The notes beneath the pieces were generated by a model. It searched no databases and had not been told where the DNA came from. It was given only the letters and a program-made list of their open reading frames with translations. 64,000 bases of DNA from an uncultured Pseudomonadales bacterium (GTDB taxonomy: Bacteria; Pseudomonadota; Gammaproteobacteria; Pseudomonadales; Cellvibrionaceae), in the NCBI GenBank assembly GCA_947488935.1, contig CANLBN010000006.1, forward strand, positions 1 through 64,000, given 5' to 3'. The position numbers were made by a program, and so were the translations under genes. Positions 7,062 to 16,901 of this stretch are shown piece after piece. The first letter of the stretch is position 1; each line of letters opens with the position of its first letter.

Positions 7062-9824
7062 TTAATTATCGCGACCCGCGTTTAATAGGTTATCTAAGGT
7101 TGTTTCCAAAAACTCACCACTACGCTGCAAGCTACGTACAATCGCATCTGTAGCAATAAATTGTGACGTTAGACGCTGCTGAAATGCTTCGATACGAGAG
7201 TCCAAACGAAGCTGGTCTTCATCGAGATCTTCCAAGTCACTACTTAGGGATGTCTGTCGTAGAGCAATAGCACCATCTGTACCTAAAAACTGAGCGATTA
7301 GCTCCTCTAGTGCACCCCCAAGCCCTCGTGAAAAATTCACTGTGCCGGTAGTAGCGTTTTCACCAATGAGTAACGCAAGGCTTTCGCCAGGTTCACCCAG
7401 TGCCGGTAATAAAACATTACCTGAGCCAAAACCTTCTACACCGTTAACCGTACCTGCTACATTAGTACCCGAGGTCGATACACCAGTAGCCAAGCCAAGG
7501 TCACCTGCATTAACACCGATGTTGGTAATCACCACACTCGATACCGAGCCAAAACGGCTCGACTCGATATTGAATCGATTATTAACGGCATCAAAGGTTA
7601 CGTTAACGGTGGCATCAACAGCCGCGAGTGCGGAGTCCGCATTGATTTGTGATTCAATTTCGGCGGCAAGTTCATCAAAGTTTGCATAACTCGCAGAATC
7701 AATACTAATGACACCAGACTCGGTCCCGTCGAGCACAATAGAAAAATCATAATCCGAAGTATTACCACCCGTTGCCGCACCTTGCTGCGTGGCACCACCA
7801 TTAAGCCCAAGATCAACGGCCCTTGCACCAATGGGCGTTATATTACTAATACTTGAACCCACACCCGTAGAATCCGAGGTAACCACAAACTGGGTACCAT
7901 TGTGACTAACAGTCACACTTGCCCCAGCACCACTTAAGTTAGCATCGGCATTAATTTGTGTTTGTAATTCGCTAGCAAGTTCATCAAAGCTTGTAGGACT
8001 ATTCAGTGGCAAACTCACCGTACCCGAGGTAATGCCATCAACCTCAATGGTAAAATCATAATCGTTTGTGGTGTTGGTACCTTGCTCTACGACCGGTGTC
8101 AGCGGTTGTACGCCTACACCAATGGCATTAAAAGCAATAGTCGATGTAGGGCCTGTGGTCGGAGAGGTAATAACAAAATTACCATTTTCAAAACTTACGC
8201 TAACACCATTCAAATTAGCATCGTTATTGATTTGCTCTTCGATAGCTGCTGCTAAAGAGGCTTCGTCTGCAAAGTCATTAACAGGAATACTAATAGGAGC
8301 CGCCGAGGTAACACCATCAATGGTTAGCTCAAAATCATTATCGTTAGGACCTGCACCTGAAGATTGAATATTGAGAGGCACATCGCCTCCAGCAATCGTT
8401 AAGGTCGCAGGCCTTGGTAAAAAATCAGCCAGTGTTGCTATAGGTGATGTACCCGTTAATATTGCGCTTGTTGCAACGGGTGCCGCTAAATTGGTTAAGA
8501 TATTGCCTCCAAGCGTATCACCCACTAAATTGCCACGCGAGGGCTGCTGCGTAATCACTACATCAAACTCACCTGCCTGAGTATTGTCACCAAAGGTATT
8601 AACGGTGATTTGATCTGTCGATGACTGCGTTGAAGGGATAAACAGCTCTGTAAATGCATCAAAATTATTTTCTATCGCATTAGTAAAATCAGTCTCATTA
8701 ATAGAAAGCGTACCATCACGCTCGGTACGAATACCAATATTAGTCAGTGCCGAAAAATCACCATTTAAACCACCAACATCACCCACAAGTAACTGTCGTA
8801 CCTGTGTTGGCAGGTTACGTGCCAACGTATCGTTGGCAAGGCTACCACGCTCATTAGTCTCTGAATTAACACCGACTAACGGCTCAATTGCTTCTAAAAA
8901 CGTATTATAAATCTCAACAAAATCACGTACGGTACTCACCGCGGCGGTTGTGTCTTGCTCGATAGTGACATTAACAGCCTCGCCAGGGTTAGTAAGCCCC
9001 GACAAATTAAACTCAAAGCCATTAATCACATCATCAATCGTGTTACTTGAACGCGACACTTGGAGCCCGTTAACTGCAAACTCTGAGTCTTGGCCTACCT
9101 GGTTTTGTACCAATTGTTGCGAGTTCTCATTAAAAGCAAAACTCGATAAGCCAGCAAGGTCCGTATTATCACCATCGCTATCGGATACTGATATTTGTAA
9201 TTGATTATTGAGCCCTGACTCCGCACTCAATACCAAACGCTGACCCGAACCATCGTTAACAATACTGGCTTGTACACCAAAGTCGGCGTTATTAATTGTT
9301 TGCACTAAACCTGCCAAGGTATTGTTGGTTTCATCAATGGTAATCGTCTGTGGAGGTCTACTTGTATTTTCGGTAAAAGTCGTTGGATTAGCTGGCGGCA
9401 CTACTGGCTCATAACTGCCAAAGTTAAAGGTTAATATCCCTGTACCGACGGCATCGGTCGTATTTGCGAACACCGTTTGAGTAGAAAGCGATTGCGACTG
9501 CGCCAACTGAGAAATAGTAAACGAAAAATCACCTATTGGTGCATCGGTGTCTAACGAGACCGCATTAAATGCCGTGCTATCACCAATAAGCGCACTTCGT
9601 GTATTAAAAACATCGGTATTGCCCAAAGCACTTGCCGCATCTTGTAGTGACGAGAGTGCGCTATTTAATAAGCCTAAGTCAGAAATACGTGTCTCGGCTG
9701 TTTCGCGCTCGTTATCAATTCGCCCCTGTGGCGCCGAACGCTCAACCTCGACCAATGAGGCAACCAAGGCTTGGGTATCAACACCTGTACCAGCACCGAG
9801 TAAATTGACAACATTTTGAGACAT
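7062..9824 (-). CDS. fliD: Flagellar cap protein FliD, enlarged
   Basis: FliD (HAP2) caps the filament and folds incoming flagellin. The start at 9824 (MSQNVVNLLGAGTGVDTQALVASLVEVERSAP) is the conserved FliD N-terminus and has an AAGG SD; the frame's extra 42 codons come from an upstream repeat. The protein is 920 residues, roughly twice usual length. The excess comes largely from about three tandem domains of 90-110 residues (about 480-790), with recurring YDFTIEVDGITSG, FDELASELQTQINADANL and TPIGARAVDLGL blocks resembling Flagellin_IN motifs. The C-terminal helical part (VRSLQRSGEFLETTLDNLLNAGRD) is conserved. FliT-like proteins encoded nearby are its likely chaperones. Confidence 0.93.
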   Translation of the reverse strand: MSQNVVNLLGAGTGVDTQALVASLVEVERSAPQGRIDNERETAETRISDLGLLNSALSSLQDAASALGNTDVFNTRSALIGDSTAFNAVSLDTDAPIGDFSFTISQLAQSQSLSTQTVFANTTDAVGTGILTFNFGSYEPVVPPANPTTFTENTSRPPQTITIDETNNTLAGLVQTINNADFGVQASIVNDGSGQRLVLSAESGLNNQLQISVSDSDGDNTDLAGLSSFAFNENSQQLVQNQVGQDSEFAVNGLQVSRSSNTIDDVINGFEFNLSGLTNPGEAVNVTIEQDTTAAVSTVRDFVEIYNTFLEAIEPLVGVNSETNERGSLANDTLARNLPTQVRQLLVGDVGGLNGDFSALTNIGIRTERDGTLSINETDFTNAIENNFDAFTELFIPSTQSSTDQITVNTFGDNTQAGEFDVVITQQPSRGNLVGDTLGGNILTNLAAPVATSAILTGTSPIATLADFLPRPATLTIAGGDVPLNIQSSGAGPNDNDFELTIDGVTSAAPISIPVNDFADEASLAAAIEEQINNDANLNGVSVSFENGNFVITSPTTGPTSTIAFNAIGVGVQPLTPVVEQGTNTTNDYDFTIEVDGITSGTVSLPLNSPTSFDELASELQTQINADANLSGAGASVTVSHNGTQFVVTSDSTGVGSSISNITPIGARAVDLGLNGGATQQGAATGGNTSDYDFSIVLDGTESGVISIDSASYANFDELAAEIESQINADSALAAVDATVNVTFDAVNNRFNIESSRFGSVSSVVITNIGVNAGDLGLATGVSTSGTNVAGTVNGVEGFGSGNVLLPALGEPGESLALLIGENATTGTVNFSRGLGGALEELIAQFLGTDGAIALRQTSLSSDLEDLDEDQLRLDSRIEAFQQRLTSQFIATDAIVRSLQRSGEFLETTLDNLLNAGRDN

Positions 9825-9840
9825 AAGAATGACCTTCTTT

Positions 9841-10215
9841 ATTAATTCTGAAAAAAGTCGTCCTGACTTTTGTTCAGAGTCGAATTCAACAAGCTGCGCC
9901 AATGCGTCGATTGACTGGCTTGTTAACTTCTCGCATTGGCTTATCGCCAATGGATGGGCTTCCTGCCCATCGTATTTTGTTTGCTCTAGTAATCTGTTTT
10001 ATTAATTCTGAAAAAAGTCGTCCTGACTTTTGTTCAGAGTCGAATTCAACAAGCTACGACAATGCGTCGATTGACTGGCTTGTTAACTTCTCGCATTGGC
10101 TTATCGCCAATAGGCGGGCTTCCTGCCCACCGTATTTTGTTTACTCTAGTAATCTGTTTTGTTAAGTCTAAAAAAAGTCGCCTGACTTTCCTTTAACAAG
10201 CTTTTGTAGTAGCTA
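9841..10215. repeat. Tandem 160-bp repeats in the fliD leader
   Basis: Two near-identical 160-bp units (9841-10000 and 10001-10160) and a diverged partial third (from 10161 to about 10215) lie head to tail. Each full unit contains several hairpins: AAAAGTC-GTCCT-GACTTTT, ATTGGC-TTATC-GCCAAT, ATGGGC-TTCCT-GCCCAT, and a longer CAATGCG/CGCATTG pairing. They lie between the fliD start codon and its likely sigma28 promoter, so they would be transcribed in the mRNA leader. The unit differs in sequence from the 161-bp-period repeat at 1-263. Confidence 0.92.
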
Positions 10216-10259
10216 GCTATACCAACTTGTATAAATTATTTATAAAGCGGCTCTAACTG

Positions 10260-10286
10260 TTATCGGCAGTAAATATAAAGACATTA
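10260..10286 (-). promoter_or_regulatory. FliA (sigma28) promoter upstream of fliD
   Basis: The minus strand has TAAT (10283-10286), 15 nt, then a perfect GCCGATAA (10260-10267). This is the nearest sigma28 site upstream of fliD. It implies a leader of about 430 nt that includes the 160-bp repeats. The remaining part of this 705-bp gap (10287-10471) shows no gene. Confidence 0.8.
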
Positions 10287-10471
10287 GAAAAAACTGCCTA
10301 AAATGTGTTCGACTTCTCTTTTTGGGTACCACTCTATTCATCATTGCTCTATACAAGGTTCCCCATAGAACCTTATTCAAGTTTTATGCCATATCTTAGT
10401 TTTAATAAAGATCTTCATCAGTTACCTTAAAACTGCCACTGGCCAGCATAACCAATAAATATTTTGGGTAT

Positions 10472-10502
10472 AAAAAAAGGCGCATAAAATGCGCCTTTTT
10501 AT
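10472..10502 (-). terminator. Terminator after flaG
   Basis: AAAAAGGCGCAT, AAA loop and ATGCGCCTTTTT, with A and T tracts on both sides, form a strong terminator 30 bp after the flaG stop. It closes the flagellin-flaG transcript on the minus strand. Confidence 0.93.
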
Positions 10503-10529
10503 TTAAGTTTATCAAGTCACTCTCAGTAG

Positions 10530-10943
10530 TTAACCATGAGCATCTAACAAACTTATGGTATTGTCTTCCTTTAACTTTTGAGCCAAATTGAGGAATATAT
10601 CCTCGGGTATTTGGCGTATCAGTTCTCCCGACTCCTTATCACGTACACGCACAACCGTGACCCCTGAATCTTCATCAATACTAAAGTGCAAATCGCGTTG
10701 AACAGATTGAATATACTCGTTAATTTCAGTGACGGCTTCTTCTACAGGTAGAGTAGTCGTTTGTGAATTACTTTCTATTCTCCCTGTTCGGTTGACCTCT
10801 TCGATTTGCTCAGGTGCCGATACATCCTTTATCGGCAATGTATTACCGCTTGGCGGTAATGATCTTGCTGTAGCGATACCCTGTGAAGAAGCCGCACTCG
10901 TAACCAACTGAGGGGTTAATTGTGACGTTCTTACTTCATTCAT
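10530..10943 (-). CDS. flaG: FlaG family flagellar protein
   Basis: The 137-residue protein has a low-complexity Ser/Thr/Gln-rich N-terminal half. Its C-terminal FlaG domain has the recognisable LHFSIDEDSGVTVVRVRDKESGELIRQIPEDIFLNLAQKL. FlaG is thought to influence filament length in Pseudomonas and Vibrio; the mechanism is poorly known. The gene lies 92 bp after flagellin copy 1 and before fliD, the standard order. A GAGG SD precedes the ATG. No separate sigma28 site is convincing, so it probably relies on the flagellin promoter. Confidence 0.9.
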   Translation of the reverse strand: MNEVRTSQLTPQLVTSAASSQGIATARSLPPSGNTLPIKDVSAPEQIEEVNRTGRIESNSQTTTLPVEEAVTEINEYIQSVQRDLHFSIDEDSGVTVVRVRDKESGELIRQIPEDIFLNLAQKLKEDNTISLLDAHG

Positions 10944-11035
10944 GGGTTGTTACCTCTTTGCTTTAATAATGAAGCAATCAAATTATCGAATACTCCATTA
11001 CTAAGAAAATATACTTAATTAATCTCATTAGTCGA

Positions 11036-12817
11036 TTAGTTAAGTAGTGATAACACCTGCTGAGGACGCGCATTTGCCTGAGCCAAGATGGCCTGCGACG
11101 CCTGCTGTAGTACCTGAGCTCGGCTCAACTCGGCAGTTTCACTGGCAAAGTCAGCATCGACAATTCGCGACCGCGCCGCTGAGGTATTCTCAGACACGTT
11201 AGCCAAGTTAGATACTGTAAAGTCTAAGCGGTTATTAATCGCACCTAAATCTGCACGTTGGCTGTTGATTTGCTCAAGGGCAACATCAACTACATCGATA
11301 GCCGCTTGTGCACCGGCTTGGGTAGAGATATCAATATCGGCAACCGAACCACCTTGTGAGTTCGAATTATTGGTTTCAATTAAGCCTGTCGATGCAGCAA
11401 CATTGGCATTTGTTTCTGCAAAATCAAGCGAGATTTCAGAACCATCGACAGAATTCAACGTTAAGACACCTGCCGCTGACGACGCTACAACACCTGTCGC
11501 CGCAGTTTGTAAATTAATAGCTGTAGCAACGGCTGTACCTTGAGCTGCGGCACTACCACCAGCAGCAACCGCACCAATTTCAACACCATTAATCGATAAA
11601 TCACCTGCTGCTAGTGCCCCAGCTGCTGCTGCAACTCCTGTAATATCGCCATCGACTCTTGATTGCACGCCAATCGCTGCACCAACAATAGTAGCACCAA
11701 CAGCAATATCTACAGCATTAACCGTTGGTGTTCCACCAACAGCTGCATTCTCAACTAAACCTGGCTCTACACTGGTTAGCTCAAATGAAAGTCTTGCTTG
11801 AAGTGCCCCACCAGTCGCTGTACCTACAGCAGCTAGAGCTGTACCTGCACCTGTTTCACCCAATGTAATACTAGTAGCAGAGTTGCTATTTAGCTCTAAA
11901 CGGCCAGCATCGTTAACACTTGCTTGTACAAGGCCACCTGCTTGCTCATTAAGAGAGTCAGCAATTTCTTGCACAGAACCCGTATTGCCAATTTCAACGG
12001 TTGTCGTTGAGCCATCTTGACCTAAAATTGCAAAACTAACGCGATTAGTACCAGTGATAATACCGTTACCACTCAGAGTCGCTGTACCTAAAGTACCCTC
12101 AACAAACGCACTAGCCTCAACACCAGATACATTCGCATTAATGGTGTCTAATGCGCCTTCAAGAGTCGTCGCACCTGACAAATCACCAACTGCTTGGCCG
12201 TTAATAGTTACTGCTGTTGCAGCCGCTGCATTAGTAATAGTTTGTAACCCGGTTAATAGTGAACCTGTCGCTGCAGCACCAACAACATCAGCACCACCTT
12301 CTGCACCGCCTAATTCTGCTGCACTAAAGCCTTGAACCGTTAGATCAATAGTATCACCAGCTTCTGAACCTACCTGTAAGCTAAGGGTACCCAAGCTACC
12401 ATCTAGAATATTTTGACCGTTAAAGGTAGTAGAACCCGCAATACGGTCAAGCTCAGCAGTTAGCTGCTCAACCTCAGCATTAAGTGTTGAACGGTCAGAA
12501 TCTGAGAAGATACCATTCGATGACTGTACCGATAGTTCACGTACACGCTGTAAAATATTTGTGGTTGCATCGAGTGCACCCTCAGCAGTTTGCACTAAAG
12601 AGATACCGTCATTCGCATTACGAATAGCCTGATCCAGACCACGAATTTGCGAGGTTTGACGGTTTGAAATAGCAAGACCTGCGGCGTCATCGCCTGCAGA
12701 GTTAATTCGAAGACCAGAAGCTAGACGCTCACTGGCTTGGTCTAATGCGGCACCGTTGCTAGATAGCTGACGCTGCGCATTAATTGATGCGATGTTACTG
12801 TTAACGACTAATCCCAT
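11036..12817 (-). CDS. fliC: Flagellin (copy 1, sigma28-driven)
   Basis: This 593-residue flagellin has conserved D0/D1 ends ([20 protein letters not shown] and a C-terminal [13 protein letters not shown]). The long Ala/Gly/Thr-rich central region (about 170-490) has Flagellin_IN-like repeats such as [22 protein letters not shown]. It is longer than the roughly 490 residues of many polar flagellins. It is about as long as copy 2 and very similar at both ends, so the pair arose by duplication with divergence in the surface-exposed middle. A sigma28 site lies about 85 bp upstream and flaG follows. Confidence 0.95.
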   Translation of the reverse strand: MGLVVNSNIASINAQRQLSSNGAALDQASERLASGLRINSAGDDAAGLAISNRQTSQIRGLDQAIRNANDGISLVQTAEGALDATTNILQRVRELSVQSSNGIFSDSDRSTLNAEVEQLTAELDRIAGSTTFNGQNILDGSLGTLSLQVGSEAGDTIDLTVQGFSAAELGGAEGGADVVGAAATGSLLTGLQTITNAAAATAVTINGQAVGDLSGATTLEGALDTINANVSGVEASAFVEGTLGTATLSGNGIITGTNRVSFAILGQDGSTTTVEIGNTGSVQEIADSLNEQAGGLVQASVNDAGRLELNSNSATSITLGETGAGTALAAVGTATGGALQARLSFELTSVEPGLVENAAVGGTPTVNAVDIAVGATIVGAAIGVQSRVDGDITGVAAAAGALAAGDLSINGVEIGAVAAGGSAAAQGTAVATAINLQTAATGVVASSAAGVLTLNSVDGSEISLDFAETNANVAASTGLIETNNSNSQGGSVADIDISTQAGAQAAIDVVDVALEQINSQRADLGAINNRLDFTVSNLANVSENTSAARSRIVDADFASETAELSRAQVLQQASQAILAQANARPQQVLSLLN

Positions 12818-12902
12818 GATGGACTCCTAACATTGTTAAATGAGCGCCGACTAATGAGCCGACTTAAATACACCGAAATAAATTTCTAATGTCTTGTCAG
12901 GG

Positions 12903-12929
12903 GTATCGACTCAATAAATGTAATCTTTA
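12903..12929 (-). promoter_or_regulatory. FliA (sigma28) promoter of flagellin copy 1
   Basis: The minus strand has TAAA (12926-12929), 15 nt, then GTCGATAC (12903-12910), which matches GCCGATAA at 6 of 8 positions with exact spacing. The leader would be about 80 nt. Confidence 0.78.
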
Positions 12930-13090
12930 ATGGGAAAAATAAATGAGGCTTACTAGGTAGACTTCGATTAAAAAATATAAGCCATTGTTTTTATTGGTTA
13001 ATTTTCCCAATGTGACAGTTTGTTGACTTTTTTTATAAATAAAAATATAAAATAAACCACTAAATGGAGAGAATTATTCTAAAAATGCAT

Positions 13091-13131
13091 AAAAAAAACA
13101 GCCATAAACGGGAATTTACGGCTGTTTTTTT
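13091..13131 (-). terminator. Terminator after flagellin copy 2
   Basis: AAAACAGCC and GGCTGTTTT arms enclose a short loop and are flanked by A/T tracts, 38 bp after the copy 2 stop. This isolates the two flagellin transcripts from each other. Confidence 0.9.
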
Positions 13132-13169
13132 CAAAGATACAAATGCTTCGAGCTAAATACTTTAAAAAT

Positions 13170-14927
13170 TTAGTTCTGTAAAAGCTGAAGTACCTGCTGA
13201 GGTCTGGCATTTGCCTGCGCAAGAATGGCCTGCGAGGCCTGCTGGAGTACCTGAGCTCGACTGAGCGCTGCTGATTCTGCGGCAAAGTCTGCATCTAAAA
13301 TACGAGAACGCGACGCTGAGGTATTTTCTACCACATTCGATAAATTACTAATCGTAAAATCGAGCCGGTTATTAATCGCACCCAAATCTGCTCGAATCGC
13401 GTTAATCTCTTCGAGCGCAACATCAACAACGTTCAGTGCATTACGCGCACCCTCTGCGGTATCAATGACAATACTGGCAACGGTGTCACCTTGGCTCTCG
13501 GAGATATTCGTATTAACCAAACCCGTATCAGCTAGAGCAATCGTATCGTTTTGTAAAATTTGAATCTCATCACCCGAGATAGAATTAAGTGATAACACCG
13601 CACCGGTTGCCGTTGCGACAACACCATGCTCACCCGATAAAAGGTTAATAGCATCGGCAATAGCGGTTGCATTAGCACCTACGGAAGCACCACCGTTAAT
13701 TTCACCAATTTCAACACCGTTTAGTTGCAACGCCCCTGCGTCAATATCTAAAGCCGTCGCAGTGGTAATAGCAATACCTGTGATATCACCTGCAGTACGT
13801 GAATTTAAGCCAAGGCTGCCATCATTGAGTGTGGCACCAACGCCAATATTAACTCCAGTGACGTCATCGGCAGTTGCTTCAAAAGATAACTGGAAAGCTT
13901 GCGATAAATCACCGGCTACTAAGCCTGTTGCCGAAATTGCTGTTGCATTAGCCCCAGTAGGCGCACTCGTGAGTGCGACAAAAGCCGCTACATTACTTTG
14001 TAAAACTAGACGACCATCATCATTAATAGAAGCATTAAGTGAATCACCACCCAACTCGTTGACTCGGTCAACAAACTGTTCAAGGCTACCGGTATTACGA
14101 ATCTCTAATGTATTCGTACTACCATCTTGTAAATCTAAAGTAATCGTGACGGCTTCTGCGCCACGAACAATACCGTTACCAGCGTTAGTTGCAACCAGCT
14201 CTACAAATGCCGTTGTTTCAACACCCGAAACATTAGAGTTGATCGTTGCCAGTGCTTCTCCTACGTTAGTAGCAGCTGATAAGTCACCGACACTTTGCTG
14301 ATTAATAGTTACCGTTGTACCGGCCCCAGCTTCATCTATCGCTTGTAAGCTCGCTAATGCTAACGCAGCACTTGCACCCGTTACTGTTGTACCAATGACA
14401 TCACCGGTGTTTTGACCACCCAATGCATCGGTATCGACCGCAGCAATATTTAGCTCAATCGTATCGGTTGCCTCAGAGCCCGCCTGTAGTGTCACGCTAC
14501 CTAAACTGCCATCTAGTAATGGTTGGCCATTAAATGTTGTCGCTGTAGCAATTCGATCAAGCTCTTCTTTTAATTGCTGTACCTCGGCATCCAGTGTCGA
14601 TCGGTCAGAATCAGAGAAAATACCATTCGCCGACTGAATAGATAGTTCGCGAATTCGCTGTAGAATATTTGTTGTCTCATCGAGCGCGCCCTCAGCAGTT
14701 TGAATAAGCGATATGCCGTCGTTGGCATTTCTAATCGCTTGATCAAGACCTCTGATCTGAGAGGTTAATCGGTTAGCAATCGCCAAACCTGCGGCATCGT
14801 CAGCGGCAGTATTGACGCGCCGACCCGATGCTAAACGCTCTGATGCCTGATCAAGATCATTACCAGAGTTCAGTAGCTGACGTTGTGCATTCAGAGAAGC
14901 AACGTTGGTATTGATAACTAAAGACAT
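13170..14927 (-). CDS. fliC: Flagellin (copy 2, sigma54-driven)
   Basis: This 585-residue flagellin starts [20 protein letters not shown] and ends [14 protein letters not shown]. It has a variable middle with Flagellin_IN-like blocks ([18 protein letters not shown]). Its ends are nearly the same as copy 1 but its centre is more acidic and distinct. The upstream gap has a perfect sigma54 site and no convincing sigma28 site. It also has a 7-bp inverted repeat (AATCCAA-ATTA-TTGGATT, 14957-14974) in the leader that might regulate translation. An AGGAG SD precedes the ATG. This may be the basal flagellin that starts the filament, as sigma54-driven FlaA does in Vibrio; that is inference. Confidence 0.95.
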   Translation of the reverse strand: MSLVINTNVASLNAQRQLLNSGNDLDQASERLASGRRVNTAADDAAGLAIANRLTSQIRGLDQAIRNANDGISLIQTAEGALDETTNILQRIRELSIQSANGIFSDSDRSTLDAEVQQLKEELDRIATATTFNGQPLLDGSLGSVTLQAGSEATDTIELNIAAVDTDALGGQNTGDVIGTTVTGASAALALASLQAIDEAGAGTTVTINQQSVGDLSAATNVGEALATINSNVSGVETTAFVELVATNAGNGIVRGAEAVTITLDLQDGSTNTLEIRNTGSLEQFVDRVNELGGDSLNASINDDGRLVLQSNVAAFVALTSAPTGANATAISATGLVAGDLSQAFQLSFEATADDVTGVNIGVGATLNDGSLGLNSRTAGDITGIAITTATALDIDAGALQLNGVEIGEINGGASVGANATAIADAINLLSGEHGVVATATGAVLSLNSISGDEIQILQNDTIALADTGLVNTNISESQGDTVASIVIDTAEGARNALNVVDVALEEINAIRADLGAINNRLDFTISNLSNVVENTSASRSRILDADFAAESAALSRAQVLQQASQAILAQANARPQQVLQLLQN

Positions 14928-15108
14928 AACAGTCTCCTATTTAAAATAAGCTATTGAATCCAAATTATTGGATTTATTGTTTAACAACATTTATATCAAC
15001 TAGCAGTAACAAACTATTGAGTAAAATGGTTGAGTAAATTCTTAAGCAAAAATTGTTTACTAAACCTATTTTTACTTTTTATTTATTTACAATTCACATA
15101 TAGGTATT

Positions 15109-15124
15109 AGCAACCGCCGTGCCA
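15109..15124 (-). promoter_or_regulatory. Sigma54 promoter of flagellin copy 2
   Basis: The minus strand reads TGGCACGGCGGTTGCT, an exact match to the consensus TGGCACG-N4-TTGCT. The predicted start near 15097 gives a leader of about 170 nt. Confidence 0.9.
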
Positions 15125-15257
15125 ATTTTTAAAAGTGCCGAATTACTTGGCTTACAGCGCTAAAAATGCTACTTTTATTTTGTAATCTCTGATAACGGCA
15201 ACTAAAACCTGCAACTCTTTGCCGCCTTGCCGCTTTTAAACCAATAGAGCAATAACT

Positions 15258-15548
15258 ATGAATAACCCTTACACACAATTGCTGGAACTCACTAAAAAAA
15301 TGCTGACACATAGTGAAAAGAAAGAATGGGACGAGCTAATTGCCTACGAAAAAAAAAGAGAAGCCATCATTGAAGAGATTACAGGTAAACCATTAGCGGC
15401 AAATAGCAGTGACAGCGATACGCTGCGTGAGATTATTGTACTTAATGAAAAAGTATTGGCGGTCACAAAAGAAAATCAAGAAAACTACGGCAAAGCATTA
15501 CTTGACCTAAAAAGAAACACTAAAAAAACATCGCTGTACCAAGAGTAG
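15258..15548 (+). CDS. FliT-like flagellar chaperone
   Basis: The 96-residue protein is lysine- and glutamate-rich and probably all-helical. Its N-terminus, YTQLLELTKKMLTHSEKKEWDELIAYEKKREAIIEEI, fits the FliT pattern of an early helix with WDEL and a following EKKREAII segment. FliT binds FliD and in enterics also FlhDC. It is the only plus-strand gene within this minus-strand flagellar block and converges on flgL with a 38-bp gap. No clear sigma54 or sigma28 site was found ahead of it. Confidence 0.7.
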   Translation: MNNPYTQLLELTKKMLTHSEKKEWDELIAYEKKREAIIEEITGKPLAANSSDSDTLREIIVLNEKVLAVTKENQENYGKALLDLKRNTKKTSLYQE

Positions 15549-15586
15549 CCATGCTGCAAAGTGCAACTGTTAAGCTATATTTTTTA

Positions 15587-16852
15587 TTACAGTTGATTAA
15601 TCAAACTCAATTCAGTCACGCGAATAAAACTCGCCTGTGCAGCCTCTAAGACGAAGCTTTCCAGTTGTAAACGCCCTATTGCCTCGGCAGTATCTAAATC
15701 TCTAAGACTAGATAGCAATTCTCTCGAAACAAGCTCAGTATCTGCGTGCAAATTCCTTGTACTTTCTAGGACATTATTTCTTGCACCAATTGAAGAGACA
15801 ACCTCAGAGATAGAATTTTGTGCAGTCCGTAAATTATTAATTGTCGAGCCTACGCTATTCTCTAAACGCTCAATGCCTTCTTGGCTGCCATCAAATCCAT
15901 TTAGCGCATCGCGAAAACGCAATAGCGTAGTAATAACATCTTGCGTATCTGCCGAGTCAATAAATAATTGATCACCCGCTAAGCCAGCGCCAATATCTGC
16001 CGCTGCTGGATTACCCGTAATCGTTACCTCAACACCGTTAAACACTAAAGGCTCACCCGATGTGTAGGGCCTATTCGCTTCTATAACTTTACCAGTTGAG
16101 CGTTCTGTTACGGTAAAGTTTCTACCCGCTGGGGTAATATCTGCGTCTTCATTAAATTGAATAATGATATCTTCGGGATAAAATTCATCATAGGCCACTT
16201 GGTCAACAATATTACCCACGGTAATAGAAATGGGGGGATTAGATCGGTTATTCGGATCAACCGATGTTGCCACATTATTTTGATCACTAGGCACATCGAC
16301 AAATAATGCTTTTGCAGTATCGTTCGAATCAATAAATGTGTTTTCATCAATTTTAATTTGTAATTGACCTTCATCACCATTGAATTGATAACCATTAATA
16401 TTATCACCAGTGAATGGCGGTGTATCACTTCTAAAGCCTGCAAAAATATAATCGCCATTAGAGTTTTGTGTATTAGCAATACTGACTAATTCATCGAGTC
16501 GTATATTGACTTCATCGGCGAGGGACTGATATTCACTGGGTGTTAGTACTGCTGTATTACCTGCTTGTACCGCAAGCTCTTGAATACGCTGTAATAAATT
16601 AGTGGCTCCATTGAGCGTTGTTTCTTCGAGCGCCAAACTATTTTCGGCAATATCAATATTGCGATTAAACTGATCGATGGAGGAAAGGTTTCTTTCTAAC
16701 TGCTGAATACGTGTTGCAGCAACGGGATCATCTGCGCTACTTAAAATGCGTTGCTGTGTTGAAATTTGCTCCTGCGTCCGAGCAATAGCTTGACTCGCAT
16801 TGCCAAAATTTGTGTTAGCAATATCATAAATACTGAGTGTTGATACTCTCAT
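15587..16852 (-). CDS. flgL: Flagellar hook-filament junction protein FlgL
   Basis: FlgL (HAP3) joins hook to filament. The 421-residue protein begins MRVSTLSIYDIANTNFGNASQAIARTQ and carries the RILSSADDPVAATRIQQLERNLS block. It has a flagellin-like C-terminus and the GDYIFAGFRSDTPPF motif near residue 135 typical of FlgL. It follows flgK by 49 bp and is the last gene of the flgFGHIJKL run. Confidence 0.95.
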   Translation of the reverse strand: MRVSTLSIYDIANTNFGNASQAIARTQEQISTQQRILSSADDPVAATRIQQLERNLSSIDQFNRNIDIAENSLALEETTLNGATNLLQRIQELAVQAGNTAVLTPSEYQSLADEVNIRLDELVSIANTQNSNGDYIFAGFRSDTPPFTGDNINGYQFNGDEGQLQIKIDENTFIDSNDTAKALFVDVPSDQNNVATSVDPNNRSNPPISITVGNIVDQVAYDEFYPEDIIIQFNEDADITPAGRNFTVTERSTGKVIEANRPYTSGEPLVFNGVEVTITGNPAAADIGAGLAGDQLFIDSADTQDVITTLLRFRDALNGFDGSQEGIERLENSVGSTINNLRTAQNSISEVVSSIGARNNVLESTRNLHADTELVSRELLSSLRDLDTAEAIGRLQLESFVLEAAQASFIRVTELSLINQL

Positions 16853-16901
16853 TGCAGGCTCCGTGTAGTGCTGTAAATAGCACTGTAAGTTGTACTAAGC
16901 A

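Noticed and set aside
9825-9950. N-terminal extension of the fliD frame
   Set aside because: It is translated from the 160-bp repeat and is not FliD-like; the conserved start with SD is at 9824.
10374-10389. Sigma54-like match TGGCATAAAACTTGAA upstream of fliD
   Set aside because: The essential GC of the -12 element is GA, and it lies about 550 bp from fliD.
10944-11035. Possible sigma28 -10 (TTCGATAA) before flaG
   Set aside because: No -35 TAAA at the required 15-nt spacing.
14928-15060. Possible sigma28 site before flagellin copy 2 (AATAGTTT ... GTTGATAT)
   Set aside because: Both boxes are poor and the spacer is one base short; the exact sigma54 site upstream explains expression better.
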